Source: Nitrospira sp. (GTDB lineage: Bacteria > Nitrospirota > Nitrospiria > Nitrospirales > Nitrospiraceae). Taken from it: a stretch of DNA of 64,000 nt. Positions 1-9,382 of the stretch are shown in pieces. The notes beneath the pieces are model-generated. The model was not told the DNA's origin. It saw only the letters and a list, made by a program, of their open reading frames with translations, and ran no database searches. A program made the position numbers and the translations under genes. The first letter of the stretch is position 1; each line of letters opens with the position of its first letter. Location: the NCBI GenBank assembly GCA_005116835.1, contig SWDM01000019.1, positions 124,001 through 188,000 of the forward strand. The letters run 5' to 3'.

Positions 1-70
1 TTATTTTCAGCCAGCACCCACCTCTTGCTGCGAGAGGTGGAAATTCGTCATGACTGCCAGGGAGGTATCC

Positions 71-715
71 ATGAAAGGGGAGTATTGCGTGAATAAATTG
101 ATGCTCAGATCCAGCTATCGATTCGTCATCATCGTCTGTGGAGGGCTATTACTGAGCGGCTGTGTCATGGCAGAGAAATACGATGCAGAAAAGGCGCGCA
201 GCCTAAACTTCCAACGCCTGCTTGCTCAGGAAGAGAAACGCACAGGAGAGCTCGATAGTGAAGTCAGGCGGGCGAAGAATGAATTGATGGAGTACGAATC
301 CAGGAATCGTGAGCTCACGGCGCAAGTGCAAGCCACTCGGGACCAAATGGCCCGCGCGCAGGAGGAAGCCGAGGCTATGAAGGAGTCTGCGCTGCTAGAG
401 CGTAAAGCCAAAGCGGATATGAAACGCGCGCTCAAACCGACCGGTAAGGCGCCGGCTGGTGAATCGATGACGGATGCGGTGGATTTGAGAGCCGCCGGTT
501 CCAGGACCGCTCCGGAGGCATCTGCTGCACCGGTGGCGCCAGAAGGCTCATTGGGAGGTGCGCGATCCATGGTCCATGTCGTAAAGCCAGGCGAAACGCT
601 TTACCGGATCAGTCGGCGTTATGGCGTTGCGGTGGACAAGGTCAGAAAGTGGAACAAACTGCCTGACGACATCATTGAGGTAGGACAGAGGCTTGTCGTG
701 GGCCAAGAACAATAG
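71..715 (+). CDS. LysM-domain lipoprotein
   Basis: This is a predicted outer-envelope lipoprotein that binds peptidoglycan through a C-terminal LysM module. The N-terminus has a hydrophobic stretch ending in the lipobox LLSGC, with the lipidated Cys at about residue 31. Residues about 45-125 are charged and heptad-like, suggesting a coiled coil, followed by an Ala/Pro-rich linker. The last 45 residues carry the LysM signature (HVVKPGETLYRISRRYGV). The ATG at 71 is chosen because GGAGGT lies at 61-66; a GTG at 89 is an alternative. It ends 9 bases before trpE, so the two are probably co-transcribed, although no metabolic link is evident. A perfect 8-base inverted repeat lies just upstream (18-25/33-40) without a T-tract. 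Confidence 0.85.
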   Translation: MKGEYCVNKLMLRSSYRFVIIVCGGLLLSGCVMAEKYDAEKARSLNFQRLLAQEEKRTGELDSEVRRAKNELMEYESRNRELTAQVQATRDQMARAQEEAEAMKESALLERKAKADMKRALKPTGKAPAGESMTDAVDLRAAGSRTAPEASAAPVAPEGSLGGARSMVHVVKPGETLYRISRRYGVAVDKVRKWNKLPDDIIEVGQRLVVGQEQ

Positions 716-724
716 GACGATCAC

Positions 725-2221
725 GTGGCCTCGCCGCAATACTCGCTCAGTCTCGACCAATTCCGTCAATATGCCGGAAAGGGAAATCTCGTTCCACTCT
801 ATCGGGAGATTCTGGCCGACTACGATACACCAGTCTCAGCCTTTGCCAAAATCGATCATGGCCCATCAGCCTACCTTTTGGAGTCCATCGAGGGGGGTGA
901 AAAATGGGCGCGCTATTCCTTCCTCGGCAGCGGATCCCCTGTCGTAGTCTACGAGGACCGGGGCGATCTGCTTGTCGTTCGCGGAACCGGTAAGAAACGC
1001 ATTCCCAGCCGTGGAAACCCTCTCGAACGCCTGCGAGAGATGATGGAAGGTTATCGACCGGTGACTGTGCCGGGCCTCCCCCCATTCGTCGGAGGCGCCG
1101 TCGGATATCTGAGCTACGACATGGTGCGTACGTTCGAGGACCTGGCTGCCAGGCAGAAGGATCCACTCAATATTCCAGACTTCGCTTTTCTGCTCACCGA
1201 TACGATGTTGATCTTCGACAATGTCGCACAGAAGATCAAAGTCGTGGCGACCGCCCATGTCACGGTAAAGGGGGAGCGAGGCATTAAGGCCGCCTACCGT
1301 TCGGCAACAGAACGGATCGAGCGCATGATCGCGAGGCTCAAACGGCCACTCCGCCGGATACGTCCGCGTCGCCGCCGCAAGCCGGTGACCTTTACGGCGA
1401 ATATGAGCAAAGCGGAATTTGAAAAGATGGTTGTGCGGACCAAGGAATATATAAGGGCCGGCGATATTGTGCAGACGGTGCTCTCGCAACGATGGGAGAC
1501 CAATATACAGGCGTCTCCATTGCAACTGTATCGCGCGCTGCGTGTGGTGAATCCCTCTCCCTACATGTATTACCTCCGTATCGCGGGGGTAGAATTGGTC
1601 GGTTCTTCTCCGGAAACCCTCGTCCGTTGCGAAAACGGCGTCATTTCCGTCCGTCCGATTGCCGGCACGCGCCGTCGCGGCGTGAGTCCAGACGAGGATC
1701 AACAGATGGAGCGGCGGCTATTGACGGATGAAAAAGAACGGGCCGAACATGTGATGCTCGTCGATCTTGGACGTAATGACGTGGGCCGTGTCGCAAAGCC
1801 AGGCTCGGTCGTTGTGGATTCCCTCATGCATGTCGAGCGGTATTCGCATGTCATGCACATCGTGTCGAATGTCACAGGAGAACTGGATGAGTCGAAGACA
1901 TCGTACGATGTCTTGCGGGCCTGTTTCCCTGCCGGTACGGTCTCCGGGGCGCCGAAGATCAGGGCCATGCAGATTATCGATGAACTGGAGTCAACGAGGC
2001 GAGGCCCCTATGCGGGCGCAGTGGGCTACTTCAGCTTCTCCGGCAACATGGACATGTGCATCAACATCCGGACGGTCGTGGTGAAAAAACATCAAGCCTT
2101 CATCCAAGCTGGAGCCGGCATTGTTGCCGATTCCAATCCGGAACACGAATATGAAGAGACCTGCAACAAGGCCAAGGCCATGATGAAGGCGGTTGAGTTA
2201 GCGGAACAAGGGTTGGAATAA
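725..2221 (+). CDS. trpE: Anthranilate synthase component I
   Basis: TrpE converts chorismate to anthranilate using ammonia supplied by TrpG, the first committed step of tryptophan synthesis. The 498-residue length is typical. The N-terminal part contains the tryptophan feedback-site motif LLESIEGGEKWARYS (LLES, ten residues, then S). The C-terminal chorismate-binding domain contains GSSPETLVR, RPIAGTRRRG, LVDLGRNDVGRVA and FPAGTVSGAPKIRAM. The start is GTG with a weak AGGA upstream. The gene opens a complete trp cluster in the order E-G-D-C-F-B-A. A repeat-filled spacer of about 105 bases separates it from trpG, the only sizeable gap before trpB. Confidence 0.97.
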   Translation: MASPQYSLSLDQFRQYAGKGNLVPLYREILADYDTPVSAFAKIDHGPSAYLLESIEGGEKWARYSFLGSGSPVVVYEDRGDLLVVRGTGKKRIPSRGNPLERLREMMEGYRPVTVPGLPPFVGGAVGYLSYDMVRTFEDLAARQKDPLNIPDFAFLLTDTMLIFDNVAQKIKVVATAHVTVKGERGIKAAYRSATERIERMIARLKRPLRRIRPRRRRKPVTFTANMSKAEFEKMVVRTKEYIRAGDIVQTVLSQRWETNIQASPLQLYRALRVVNPSPYMYYLRIAGVELVGSSPETLVRCENGVISVRPIAGTRRRGVSPDEDQQMERRLLTDEKERAEHVMLVDLGRNDVGRVAKPGSVVVDSLMHVERYSHVMHIVSNVTGELDESKTSYDVLRACFPAGTVSGAPKIRAMQIIDELESTRRGPYAGAVGYFSFSGNMDMCINIRTVVVKKHQAFIQAGAGIVADSNPEHEYEETCNKAKAMMKAVELAEQGLE

Positions 2222-2223
2222 AA

Positions 2224-2320
2224 AGAGTCGAAAGTCGAATAGTCTTCATGTCCATCAAGTCTTCGGAGACTACGTATCTACCTTGTGACTTGACGACGTT
2301 CGACCTTCAGACTGTAGGAC
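2224..2320. repeat. AAGTC/GACTT word repeat, copy 1
   Basis: The trpE-trpG spacer is built from variants of AGTCGAA and AAGTCTTC in its first half and GACTTGACGAC and TTCGACCTT in its second half, so the halves can pair as an imperfect hairpin. A longer relative lies at 56181-56318 between lpdA and the comEA-like gene. The only ribosome-binding sequence for trpG (AGGA near 2317) lies at the edge of this element. Confidence 0.7.
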
Positions 2321-2327
2321 TATTGTT

Positions 2328-2891
2328 ATGCTACTGATGATCGACAACTATGATTCCTTCACCTATAACCTCGTGCAATACTTTGGGGAATTGGGTGAAG
2401 ATGTTCGGGTATTTCGCAACGATAAGATTTCGATCGCTCAGATCGAATCGCTGAAGCCCAGCCGTATCGTGATTTCTCCCGGACCCTGCACACCGATGGA
2501 AGCGGGCATTTCGGTCGAGACGATCAGACACTTCGGTGGCCGTCTACCGCTCTTGGGCGTCTGCCTCGGCCATCAGTCTTTGGCAGTGGCATTTGGGGGG
2601 GAAGTCGTTCGAGCTGAGCGATTGATGCATGGCAAAACGTCAAAGATCCTGCACGATGGAAAGACCATATTCCAGCTGTTGCCCAAACCGTTTGATGCTA
2701 CACGCTACCATTCTCTGATCGTGAAACGAGAGACGCTGCCATCCTGTTTTGAAATCTCTGCCGAAACAGCCGAGGGGGAAATCATGGGAATGCGGCATCG
2801 GTCGTTGGGCATTGAAGGAGTGCAGTTCCATCCGGAATCGATCCTCACCGTGGCAGGGAAAGATCTTCTCCGTAACTTCCTTAAACTTTAG
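2328..2891 (+). CDS. trpG: Anthranilate synthase component II (glutamine amidotransferase)
   Basis: TrpG hydrolyses glutamine and channels ammonia to TrpE; the same subunit often also serves aminodeoxychorismate synthase (PabA role). The 187-residue protein is a class I glutamine amidotransferase. It starts [14 protein letters not shown], has the oxyanion region SPGPCTP, the nucleophile motif LGVCLGHQS (Cys near residue 79) and the His-Glu pair in [10 protein letters not shown]. It follows trpE after a repeat and precedes trpD by 19 bases. No second pabA-like gene is seen in the window, so a dual role in folate synthesis is possible; folP lies far downstream. Confidence 0.97.
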   Translation: MLLMIDNYDSFTYNLVQYFGELGEDVRVFRNDKISIAQIESLKPSRIVISPGPCTPMEAGISVETIRHFGGRLPLLGVCLGHQSLAVAFGGEVVRAERLMHGKTSKILHDGKTIFQLLPKPFDATRYHSLIVKRETLPSCFEISAETAEGEIMGMRHRSLGIEGVQFHPESILTVAGKDLLRNFLKL

Positions 2892-2910
2892 ACCTGCCTG
2901 TCTTTGATCT

Positions 2911-3924
2911 ATGATTAAAGAAGCGATTGCTACTCTCGCCGATCGTGGCTCCCTCACCGAACTAGAAGCTGAATCGGTGATGCTTGAGATTATGGCCGGC
3001 GCGGCGACTCCGGCTCAAATCGCCGCCTACTTGATGGGGCTTCGTCTGAAGGGAGAAACCGTCGAGGAAATTTCCGGCTCTGTGCGCGCGATGCGCGCCA
3101 AAGCTGTTCGCATCGTGGTGGGAGATCCCCTGGTCGTCGATACCTGTGGCACTGGCGGTGATGGGGCCCACACGTTTAATATTTCCACCACGACAGCGTT
3201 TGTCCTTGCAGGAGCAGGTTTGACCGTGGCAAAGCACGGGAACCGTTCTGTGTCGTCGAAGTCAGGGAGCGCGGATGTCCTCTCGGCCCTCGGAGTCAAG
3301 ATCGACTTACAGATCGAGCGCGTGACCGACTGTATCAATGAAGTTGGGATCGGTTTTCTCTTCGCCCCGCTCTATCATGGAGCCATGAAACATTGTGCCG
3401 CTCCAAGACAGGAGATGGGGATCCGGACCATGCTGAACCTCTTGGGCCCTCTGACCAATCCGGCAGGAGCCACCATTCAAGTGCTCGGCGTCTACGAAGA
3501 GCGATTGACATCCCTGCTGGGGAAAGTGCTCATGCATCTGGGGTCGCAACATTGCTATGTTGTCCATGGGATGGATGGGCTCGACGAGATCACCCTGACG
3601 GCAAAGACTCAGGTATCTGAAGCCAAAGGGGGCTTGCTCTCGAACTATCTGCTGGATCCTGAGGAGTTTGGGCTGGCACTGGTTCCGGCGAAACAGCTGG
3701 CGGGAGGGACTCCTCAAGAGAATGCCTTGATTGCCCGCGAGATCCTCCATGGGCGAAAGGGACCCAAACGGGACATCGTCTGTTTGAATGCTGCGCCGGC
3801 TCTGGTTGCTGGGCGTAAAGCGGCAACGCTCCAAGATGGATTCCTCTTGGCTGGCCAGGCCATCGACTCCGGCGCCGCAGCCGAGAAATTGGCTCGGCTC
3901 ATCGCCTATACCAATAAGGGTTGA
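2911..3924 (+). CDS. trpD: Anthranilate phosphoribosyltransferase
   Basis: TrpD transfers phosphoribose from PRPP to anthranilate. The 337-residue length fits the family. The glycine-rich PRPP loop VDTCGTGGDGAHTFNIST and the KHGNRSVSSKSGSADVL motif are present, as are the anthranilate-contact RQEMGIRTMLNLLGPLTNP segment and a downstream VVHGMDGLDEIT motif. It lies 19 bases after trpG and 7 bases before the trpC start, consistent with one transcript. Confidence 0.97.
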   Translation: MIKEAIATLADRGSLTELEAESVMLEIMAGAATPAQIAAYLMGLRLKGETVEEISGSVRAMRAKAVRIVVGDPLVVDTCGTGGDGAHTFNISTTTAFVLAGAGLTVAKHGNRSVSSKSGSADVLSALGVKIDLQIERVTDCINEVGIGFLFAPLYHGAMKHCAAPRQEMGIRTMLNLLGPLTNPAGATIQVLGVYEERLTSLLGKVLMHLGSQHCYVVHGMDGLDEITLTAKTQVSEAKGGLLSNYLLDPEEFGLALVPAKQLAGGTPQENALIAREILHGRKGPKRDIVCLNAAPALVAGRKAATLQDGFLLAGQAIDSGAAAEKLARLIAYTNKG

Positions 3925-3931
3925 TCTGACT

Positions 3932-4753
3932 GTGATTCTCTCTCGTATCCTCGAGCATAAGAAAGCGGAGCTCCGGCACAAGCAAAGCCGGGGGTACCTC
4001 TCCGAGCTGAAGGCAAGGATTCAGGACACACCGGGCCCACTTGGTTTTGCCGTGACCCTTGAAGCCACGAGAACGGCTGGCTGCCCTGCGCTGATCGCCG
4101 AAGTGAAAAAGGCTTCGCCCAGTCTTGGGCTCCTCCGTCCCGAATTCTCCGAGCGGTTCGACTATCTCGAAATAGCGAAGACCTATCATACGCACGGAGC
4201 CTCAGCCCTTTCCGTCTTAACCGACAAGGATTTTTTTCAAGGAAGCCTCGACTATCTCCGTGAGATCAAACAGTCGGTGCCCATGCCTGCCTTGAACAAA
4301 GAGTTTATGGTCGAGGAGATCCAGTTCTATGAAGCCCGTGCCTACGGGGCCGATGCGGTCCTCTTGATCGTCGCAGCGCTTGAACGGCAGCAAATGATCG
4401 ATTTCTATGCTCTATCCAAGGGCCTAGGTTTGGATGTGCTTGTGGAGACGCATCACGAGCGTGAACTCGACAGGGTATTGGAACGGCTCCCGGATGTAAG
4501 GCTCATCGGCATCAATAACCGTGACCTCAAGACATTCACGACCGATCTGGGGGTCACCATCCGTTTGGCAAGCCGGATCCCAGCCGGCAAGCTGATTGTC
4601 AGCGAGAGCGGCATCCATCAGCGTGCCCACGTTGTACAGCTGGCCGAAGCCGGCGTCCATGCTATGTTGGTCGGAGAGTCGCTGATTCGGGCCGACGATA
4701 TCGGGGAAAAAATTCGCGAGTTACGAGGAGTGTCGGCTCAGGCAACCGCATAA
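3932..4753 (+). CDS. trpC: Indole-3-glycerol-phosphate synthase
   Basis: TrpC closes the indole ring of carboxyphenylaminodeoxyribulose phosphate. The open frame extends back to 3788 inside trpD, but the family N-terminus (ILSRILEHKKAELRH) begins at the GTG at 3932, giving 273 residues. The TIM barrel has the phosphate and catalytic motifs IAEVKKASPSLG, LSVLTDKDFFQGS, NKEFMV, AVLLIVAAL, INNRDL and SESGI. It is separate from trpF here rather than fused as in Escherichia coli. One base separates its stop from trpF. Confidence 0.95.
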   Translation: MILSRILEHKKAELRHKQSRGYLSELKARIQDTPGPLGFAVTLEATRTAGCPALIAEVKKASPSLGLLRPEFSERFDYLEIAKTYHTHGASALSVLTDKDFFQGSLDYLREIKQSVPMPALNKEFMVEEIQFYEARAYGADAVLLIVAALERQQMIDFYALSKGLGLDVLVETHHERELDRVLERLPDVRLIGINNRDLKTFTTDLGVTIRLASRIPAGKLIVSESGIHQRAHVVQLAEAGVHAMLVGESLIRADDIGEKIRELRGVSAQATA

Positions 4754-4754
4754 G

Positions 4755-5396
4755 ATGGCCGCTATACCCAAAGTCAAAATTTGCGGCATCACCAATGCCG
4801 AGGATGCCGCCGCCGCAGTCGCAGCCGGGGCCGATGCCCTGGGGTTCGTGTTGTATCGGAAGAGTCCCAGGTTTATTGAGCCGGCTCTCGCTCGTCAGAT
4901 CGTGATGAGCCTCCCTCCCTTGGTCATACCGGTGGGAGTGTTTGTGGATGAAGAACAACAAATGGTCAGAAACCTGATGGACGACTGTGGACTCACCATT
5001 GCGCAGTTACACGGAAACGAATCGGCGATCTATTGCAAAGAGTTAGGCCGTACGGTCTTGAAAGCGCTTCGGGTAAAGGATCGGAGCACCTTTCTCTCTT
5101 TAGCCGAGTATCGTGGGCGGGCCGGTGTTCGAGGGTTCGTCCTGGATGCCTTTTCAGATCAGGCCTACGGAGGCACTGGGCAGGTGATCGATTGGAATCT
5201 CGCGGCAGAAGTCGCCAAGGCCGCCAGTGTGCTCTTGGCCGGTGGGCTGACTCCTGACAATGTGGAGAAGGCCATTCAAGCAGTCAAGCCCTATGGCGTG
5301 GATGTAAGCAGCGGTGTCGAGCGGGAACCGGGGAAGAAGGATCACGAGAAAGTGCGTGCTTTTATTCACGCCGCCAGAGTTGTCTCTCCAACATGA
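4755..5396 (+). CDS. trpF: Phosphoribosylanthranilate isomerase
   Basis: TrpF performs the Amadori rearrangement of phosphoribosylanthranilate. The 213-residue barrel begins with VKICGITNAEDA, including the catalytic Cys of KICG. It has GFVLYRKSPRFI, the IAQLHGNE motif, a catalytic-Asp region FVLDAFSDQAYGGTG and the phosphate-binding LLAGGLTPDNV and GVDVSSGVE motifs. The start lies one base after the trpC stop, indicating coupled translation. Confidence 0.96.
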   Translation: MAAIPKVKICGITNAEDAAAAVAAGADALGFVLYRKSPRFIEPALARQIVMSLPPLVIPVGVFVDEEQQMVRNLMDDCGLTIAQLHGNESAIYCKELGRTVLKALRVKDRSTFLSLAEYRGRAGVRGFVLDAFSDQAYGGTGQVIDWNLAAEVAKAASVLLAGGLTPDNVEKAIQAVKPYGVDVSSGVEREPGKKDHEKVRAFIHAARVVSPT

Positions 5397-5440
5397 CCCC
5401 GTTTATACTGCACCAGGCCTAAGCAGGCAGAAGGATAACG

Positions 5441-6634
5441 ATGAGTGTTGTGCCCAATAAACAAGGTCGTTTTGGCGCCTATGGCGGGCGTTATGTCCCT
5501 GAAACGCTCATGCCGGCATTGCTGGAATTGGAGCAGGAATATGCTCTTGTCAAAAAGGACAAGAGCTTCCAGTCTGAGCTCGCCTATTACTTGAAACAAT
5601 ACGCCGGACGTCCTACGTCGCTCTACTTTGCGCAACGGCTCACCAAGCGACTGGGTGGGGCAAAGGTCTACTTGAAGCGCGAAGACCTCTGTCATACCGG
5701 GGCTCACAAAATCAATAATGCGATCGGGCAGGGGCTTCTGGCCAGGCGGATGAAGAAGCCGCGCATCATCGCGGAAACCGGGGCTGGACAACATGGGGTG
5801 GCGACCGCAACCGTCGCGGCGCTGTTCGGGCTTCAATGTGAAATTTACATGGGGACGGACGACATGCAGCGCCAGGCGCTGAACGTCTTCCGCATGAGAC
5901 TGCTTGGCTCGACCGTCACAGGAGTCGATGCAGGAAGCCGCACACTCAAGGATGCCATCAGCGAAGCCATGCGGGACTGGACGACGAATATCCGCACGAC
6001 CCACTACATTCTCGGTTCAGTGCTCGGCGCCCATCCCTATCCGATGATGATCAGGGATTTCCAATCCATTATCGGGCGCGAGGCTCGGCGGCAGATCTTG
6101 GCGGCAGAAGGCCGCTTGCCTGATTGCCTCATTGCCTGCGTCGGCGGAGGCAGCAATGCCATCGGCCTCTTCCATGCATTTATCAAAGACAAGAAAGTGA
6201 AGATGATCGGCGTCGAAGCCGGCGGCCTGGGAGTCGCGAGTGGAAAACATGCCGCGCGATTCGAAGGAGGAAAGCCCGGCGTCTTGCAAGGCACCATGAC
6301 CTATTTGCTCCAGGGTGAGGATGGACAAGTGAACCTAACCCATTCTGTTTCAGCCGGGTTGGATTATGCCGCGATCGGTCCCGAGCACAGTTACTTGCGG
6401 GATCAAGGCAGAGCGTCATACACCTCGGTGACCGACGACGAAGCGATGGCTGCATTCGATGTGCTGGCCAGAGAAGAGGGGATTATGCCGGCCCTCGAAA
6501 GCGCCCATGCCATTGCTCACGCGATGAAGGTCGCGCCCAAGATGAAGAAGAACCAGCTGCTGGTCGTGAATCTATCCGGCCGTGGCGATAAGGATGTCCA
6601 GCAGATTGCGAAGATGCGAGGGATCAGCCTATGA
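5441..6634 (+). CDS. trpB: Tryptophan synthase beta chain
   Basis: TrpB condenses indole with serine using pyridoxal phosphate. The 397-residue chain contains the PLP-lysine motif [25 protein letters not shown], the phosphate-binding [10 protein letters not shown] and a C-terminal [17 protein letters not shown] ribosome-binding sequence lies about 7 bases before the ATG, after a 44-base spacer from trpF. It overlaps trpA by four bases (ATGA), fitting the 1:1 alpha2beta2 complex. Confidence 0.98.
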   Translation: MSVVPNKQGRFGAYGGRYVPETLMPALLELEQEYALVKKDKSFQSELAYYLKQYAGRPTSLYFAQRLTKRLGGAKVYLKREDLCHTGAHKINNAIGQGLLARRMKKPRIIAETGAGQHGVATATVAALFGLQCEIYMGTDDMQRQALNVFRMRLLGSTVTGVDAGSRTLKDAISEAMRDWTTNIRTTHYILGSVLGAHPYPMMIRDFQSIIGREARRQILAAEGRLPDCLIACVGGGSNAIGLFHAFIKDKKVKMIGVEAGGLGVASGKHAARFEGGKPGVLQGTMTYLLQGEDGQVNLTHSVSAGLDYAAIGPEHSYLRDQGRASYTSVTDDEAMAAFDVLAREEGIMPALESAHAIAHAMKVAPKMKKNQLLVVNLSGRGDKDVQQIAKMRGISL

Positions 6635-7449
6635 CATCGAGGCTCGACCGTACCTTTGCACTGCTTCGTGAGCGAGGAGAAAAGGCTCTTATTACCTATG
6701 TGATGGCAGGCGACCCCTCACTGCAAACAACCGAAGAACTTGTCGTGGAGTTAGAACGGGCCGGGGCCGATATCATCGAGTTGGGCGTCCCATTTTCAGA
6801 CCCCATCGCCGATGGCCCCGTGATTCAACAGGCGGCAGAGCGAGCCTTGCGTAGCGGGACAACGCTTCGATCGATCCTTTCCATGGTCACAAGCCTCAGG
6901 GTTAAGACCCAGATTCCTCTGGTTCTGATGGCCTACTACAATAATATTCACGCATTCGGTCCTGAACGGTTCTGCCATGAGGCAGCCAAGGCCGGTATCG
7001 ATGGGCTGATCTTGCCCGATATGCCGCCGGATGAGGCTGGCCCGCTTAGAGGGCCGGCAGCAGCGGCGGGGCTCCCATTGATTTTTCTTCTTGCCCCCAC
7101 AAGTACGCCAGAACGGCGGACCTTCGTGGCGCGCCAGTCCCAGGGCTTCGTCTATTACGTGTCCTTGACCGGCATCACCGGCGCGAAACTGGTCAACTTG
7201 GACGACGTGGCGAAGAACGTCGAGAAAATCAAGAAGATCACCAAGGTTCCCGTGGCAGTCGGCTTCGGTGTTGCGACGCCGGAAGATGCCGCCAAGGTCA
7301 CGGCCATTGCCGATGGAGTAATTGTCGGCAGCGCCATCGTCAAGCAAATCGCCGCATACCAACAGAAGCCGGATATGGTGAGGCAGGTGGCAGAGTTCGT
7401 CCACTCCCTGAAAACCGCTATGAACGCGGCCTCGCTCAAAAATCGCTAG
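6631..7449 (+). CDS. trpA: Tryptophan synthase alpha chain
   Basis: TrpA cleaves indole-glycerol phosphate and passes indole to TrpB. The 272-residue barrel has the catalytic Glu in [15 protein letters not shown], the second acidic residue in [11 protein letters not shown], and the phosphate loop [13 protein letters not shown] and IVGSAIV. It shares an ATGA overlap with trpB and is the last trp gene. The following 580 bases have no clear gene, and no obvious T-tract terminator was found directly after it. Confidence 0.97.
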   Translation: MTSRLDRTFALLRERGEKALITYVMAGDPSLQTTEELVVELERAGADIIELGVPFSDPIADGPVIQQAAERALRSGTTLRSILSMVTSLRVKTQIPLVLMAYYNNIHAFGPERFCHEAAKAGIDGLILPDMPPDEAGPLRGPAAAAGLPLIFLLAPTSTPERRTFVARQSQGFVYYVSLTGITGAKLVNLDDVAKNVEKIKKITKVPVAVGFGVATPEDAAKVTAIADGVIVGSAIVKQIAAYQQKPDMVRQVAEFVHSLKTAMNAASLKNR

Positions 7450-8032
7450 ACGACACCTGGCGATATTTCATCCGTCTATCCGGCAGGGCATGGTGGTTTG
7501 CTTCACCGAGAACATCTCACTTCAGTAAGCCGACGCGACCTCGCTGTCAGAGGGTAGGGTATCGTCGGATCGCAACGTCTGTTCTTCTCTACGCATCTCT
7601 TTGCTCGAAACCTCCTGACTGATCCATCCATCTTGCACGTCACCGGACGGCCTTGTAAGTTGGGGTGTGATGGACTCTTCATGCGCCCAGTCAGATCCCT
7701 CGATCATGGCCATTAAGTCCATAATCGAGCCTGACCCCACATCCTTGTGACTGCTCCATTGCCATTGCGGACGCAGATTCGTTTTCGTCAGGATAACCGC
7801 CCAGGTCGGTGATCGTCTTCACCCGTTGGGGGCGTCGCAGTCCCTGAAGCACACGAACTCTGCACAATAAGTCAATGGTCATGCCAATCCCCATATCCCC
7901 AACCAGGGATAGGAAACGTAACACGCAACAACCAGGTCATTGTGAAAAGTGGTCAAAACAGCTCAGACCGCAAGACTCCAGTAGCGCAGTATGCGGTGTT
8001 GAGTTGAGTGACATCTAAACAAGGAGGTTCTT
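7450..8032. other. Gene-poor stretch after trpA
   Basis: No gene can be supported in these 580 bases. A minus-strand frame at 7691-7924 (77 codons, containing RRPQRVKTITDLGGYPD) and an overlapping one at 7522-7740 (72 codons) are open, but neither has a good ribosome-binding site or a recognised family. They may be remnants of a decayed gene. The last 15 bases carry a strong AAGGAGG for the next gene. Confidence 0.5.
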
Positions 8033-8326
8033 ATGATATCTGTTCACAAATTTGTTGGTGTCTTGTCGTGTGGTTTCGTGCTGTGTCTCGGATTGGCATA
8101 TGCAGTGCAGGCAGAGAACGTCCCCGTACAGGCAGCTACTACTACGATCACGGGCGAATTGCTTCGCATCGAAGACGCAAACTTCATCGTAAAGGCAAAG
8201 GATGGTAAGGAAGTAAGTGTGCATACAGACAAAACCACCCAGATGATCGGACAAATTAAGAAGGGAGATATCCTCGAGGCGAAGGTGAACGATCGGGGTC
8301 ACGCAATGTTAATTCGCCAGAGATGA
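8033..8326 (+). CDS. Small exported protein, function unknown
   Basis: This 97-residue protein has a clear signal peptide (hydrophobic residues about 8-24, cleavage likely after AVQA). The mature part of about 70 residues reads as a small beta-rich fold: TITGELLRIEDANFIVKA, then a conserved-looking VHTDKTTQMIG and KKGDILEAKVNDRG. This resembles the short periplasmic beta-barrel domains (DUF5666-like) that often occur alone in Nitrospira-type genomes; that assignment is an inference. AAGGAGG lies 6 bases before the ATG. It stands alone, between the trp operon and a repeat. Confidence 0.75.
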   Translation: MISVHKFVGVLSCGFVLCLGLAYAVQAENVPVQAATTTITGELLRIEDANFIVKAKDGKEVSVHTDKTTQMIGQIKKGDILEAKVNDRGHAMLIRQR

Positions 8327-8636
8327 CATCACTCTGTCCCTTGATCCGATTCGGTACATCCAGCTAGTCCTACGAAGGCAAAAACTTGAAAAGGGTACGG
8401 TTGCTGTCCCCTTTTCTTAATCTCAGTTGTGCCAGTGTGCTGGTGCTCTGTGCGTTGGCGCCGATGCCAGAGGTTGACGACCAGCCGCAATACATCTATG
8501 CCGACTTGGGCTGTTTGGCGCAGGTGATTGATGAGTATGGGAAGGTGGCACTCATAACGTGTCGTTCGTTCTGGCAGGCTACTGGCCATTTTAATACGGC
8601 AGAGCTTCGATGGCAGGCACTTCAGAGGTAATTCAG
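8327..8636. other. Non-coding or uncertain stretch
   Basis: Opposed open frames overlap here (plus 8386-8631, 81 codons; minus 8329-8694, 121 codons). The plus frame has a weakly signal-like N-terminus but no good ribosome-binding site. The minus frame starts inside the adjoining AC-rich repeat. Neither resembles a known family, so no gene is called. Confidence 0.4.
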
Positions 8637-8744
8637 GTTTGTCTGGTTGATTTGGTTCATCTGGCCAGTTTCTTCCAACCACAAAACCAAACAAACTAAA
8701 TAAACCAAATAAACGAGATTGACCAGTTAGACCAAATGAACGAG
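8637..8744. repeat. GT/AC quasi-hairpin repeat, copy 1
   Basis: The first 45 bases are variants of the word TGGTTGATTTGGTTCATCTGG; the rest are AC-rich complements such as AACCAAACAAACTAAA. The arms can pair imperfectly. It lies just beyond the 3' end of the minus-strand lipoprotein gene at 8759. It is one of five copies in the window (others at 32461, 37570, 46661 and 51579). Confidence 0.75.
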
Positions 8745-8758
8745 AGCCGAGGAGGGGA

Positions 8759-9382
8759 CTATTGTTTCACTTGAGGAGGCATGGCCTTAATCATCTCGGC
8801 TGCCAGCTCTTTCGCGACATCCTTTAGATTTGGCCGGTAGAACATATAGCTGCTCGACCGTTCATGTCGCGCCTTCCACACGGTGGTGCCGGTGGTGGCA
8901 TCGACCAGACGGAGACTCAGGCCGACCCTGCCGACATTGTCTCCTTCCTTACGCATGTATTCCCAGGAATTCACTCGTACGACTAAGAACGAGTCCACGT
9001 TTAGCGCTTTCCCCAATTTCACGGCTGAGTCCTTATCGGACTGGCCTGTCATTTCCAGCCTGGAGAAATAGAACACTAGTGCGTCGAACGCTTCTTTTGT
9101 TGCCTGGAAGATATCCGTCACATTTTCGGGAGACACGACCCGCTCGATACCGGAGGTCTTGTTAATCTCGTCTGACAAGACCTGTTGGATATCTTCACGA
9201 GCGCTGTCGTATTGGCTCGCCATGGGGGGAAGCACCGCAATGGCTTGAGGTCTAAATATTCTTGCGCCTGGTCCTTCCCATACTTCCTGCAAGCCGCCAC
9301 AGCCGGCGATGAGTAAAGAAAGGAGGCAGAGGGAGATGACATGTCGAAGATTTTTGGATATGAACATGGGGCAGTATACCAT
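8759..9382 (-). CDS. Predicted lipoprotein of unknown function
   Basis: This lipoprotein of about 207 residues has the lipobox LLIAGC. The mature part contains RPQAIAVLPPMA, resembling the opening strand of periplasmic TolB-N/CsgG-like or GNA1162-type lipoproteins that assist envelope assembly. It continues with VDSFLVVRVNSWEY and GLSLRLVDATTGTTVW, which resembles their beta strands. The start chosen overlaps the stop of the upstream barrel gene (TAATG), suggesting coupling; an in-frame ATG at 9367 is an alternative. Pairing with an outer-membrane barrel gene supports an envelope role. The exact family is uncertain. Confidence 0.75.
   Translation of the reverse strand: MVYCPMFISKNLRHVISLCLLSLLIAGCGGLQEVWEGPGARIFRPQAIAVLPPMASQYDSAREDIQQVLSDEINKTSGIERVVSPENVTDIFQATKEAFDALVFYFSRLEMTGQSDKDSAVKLGKALNVDSFLVVRVNSWEYMRKEGDNVGRVGLSLRLVDATTGTTVWKARHERSSSYMFYRPNLKDVAKELAAEMIKAMPPQVKQ

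Noticed and set aside
866-1702. Long minus-strand frame opposite trpE
   Set aside because: It is a shadow of trpE with no family resemblance and no ribosome-binding site.
2222-2327. trp attenuator or T-box in the trpE-trpG gap
   Set aside because: The spacer has no leader peptide, no Trp codon cluster and no T-tract hairpin; it is explained by word repeats.
8386-8694. Opposed small ORFs between the exported protein and the repeat
   Set aside because: Both lack a good start signal and any recognisable domain; neither is preferred over the other.
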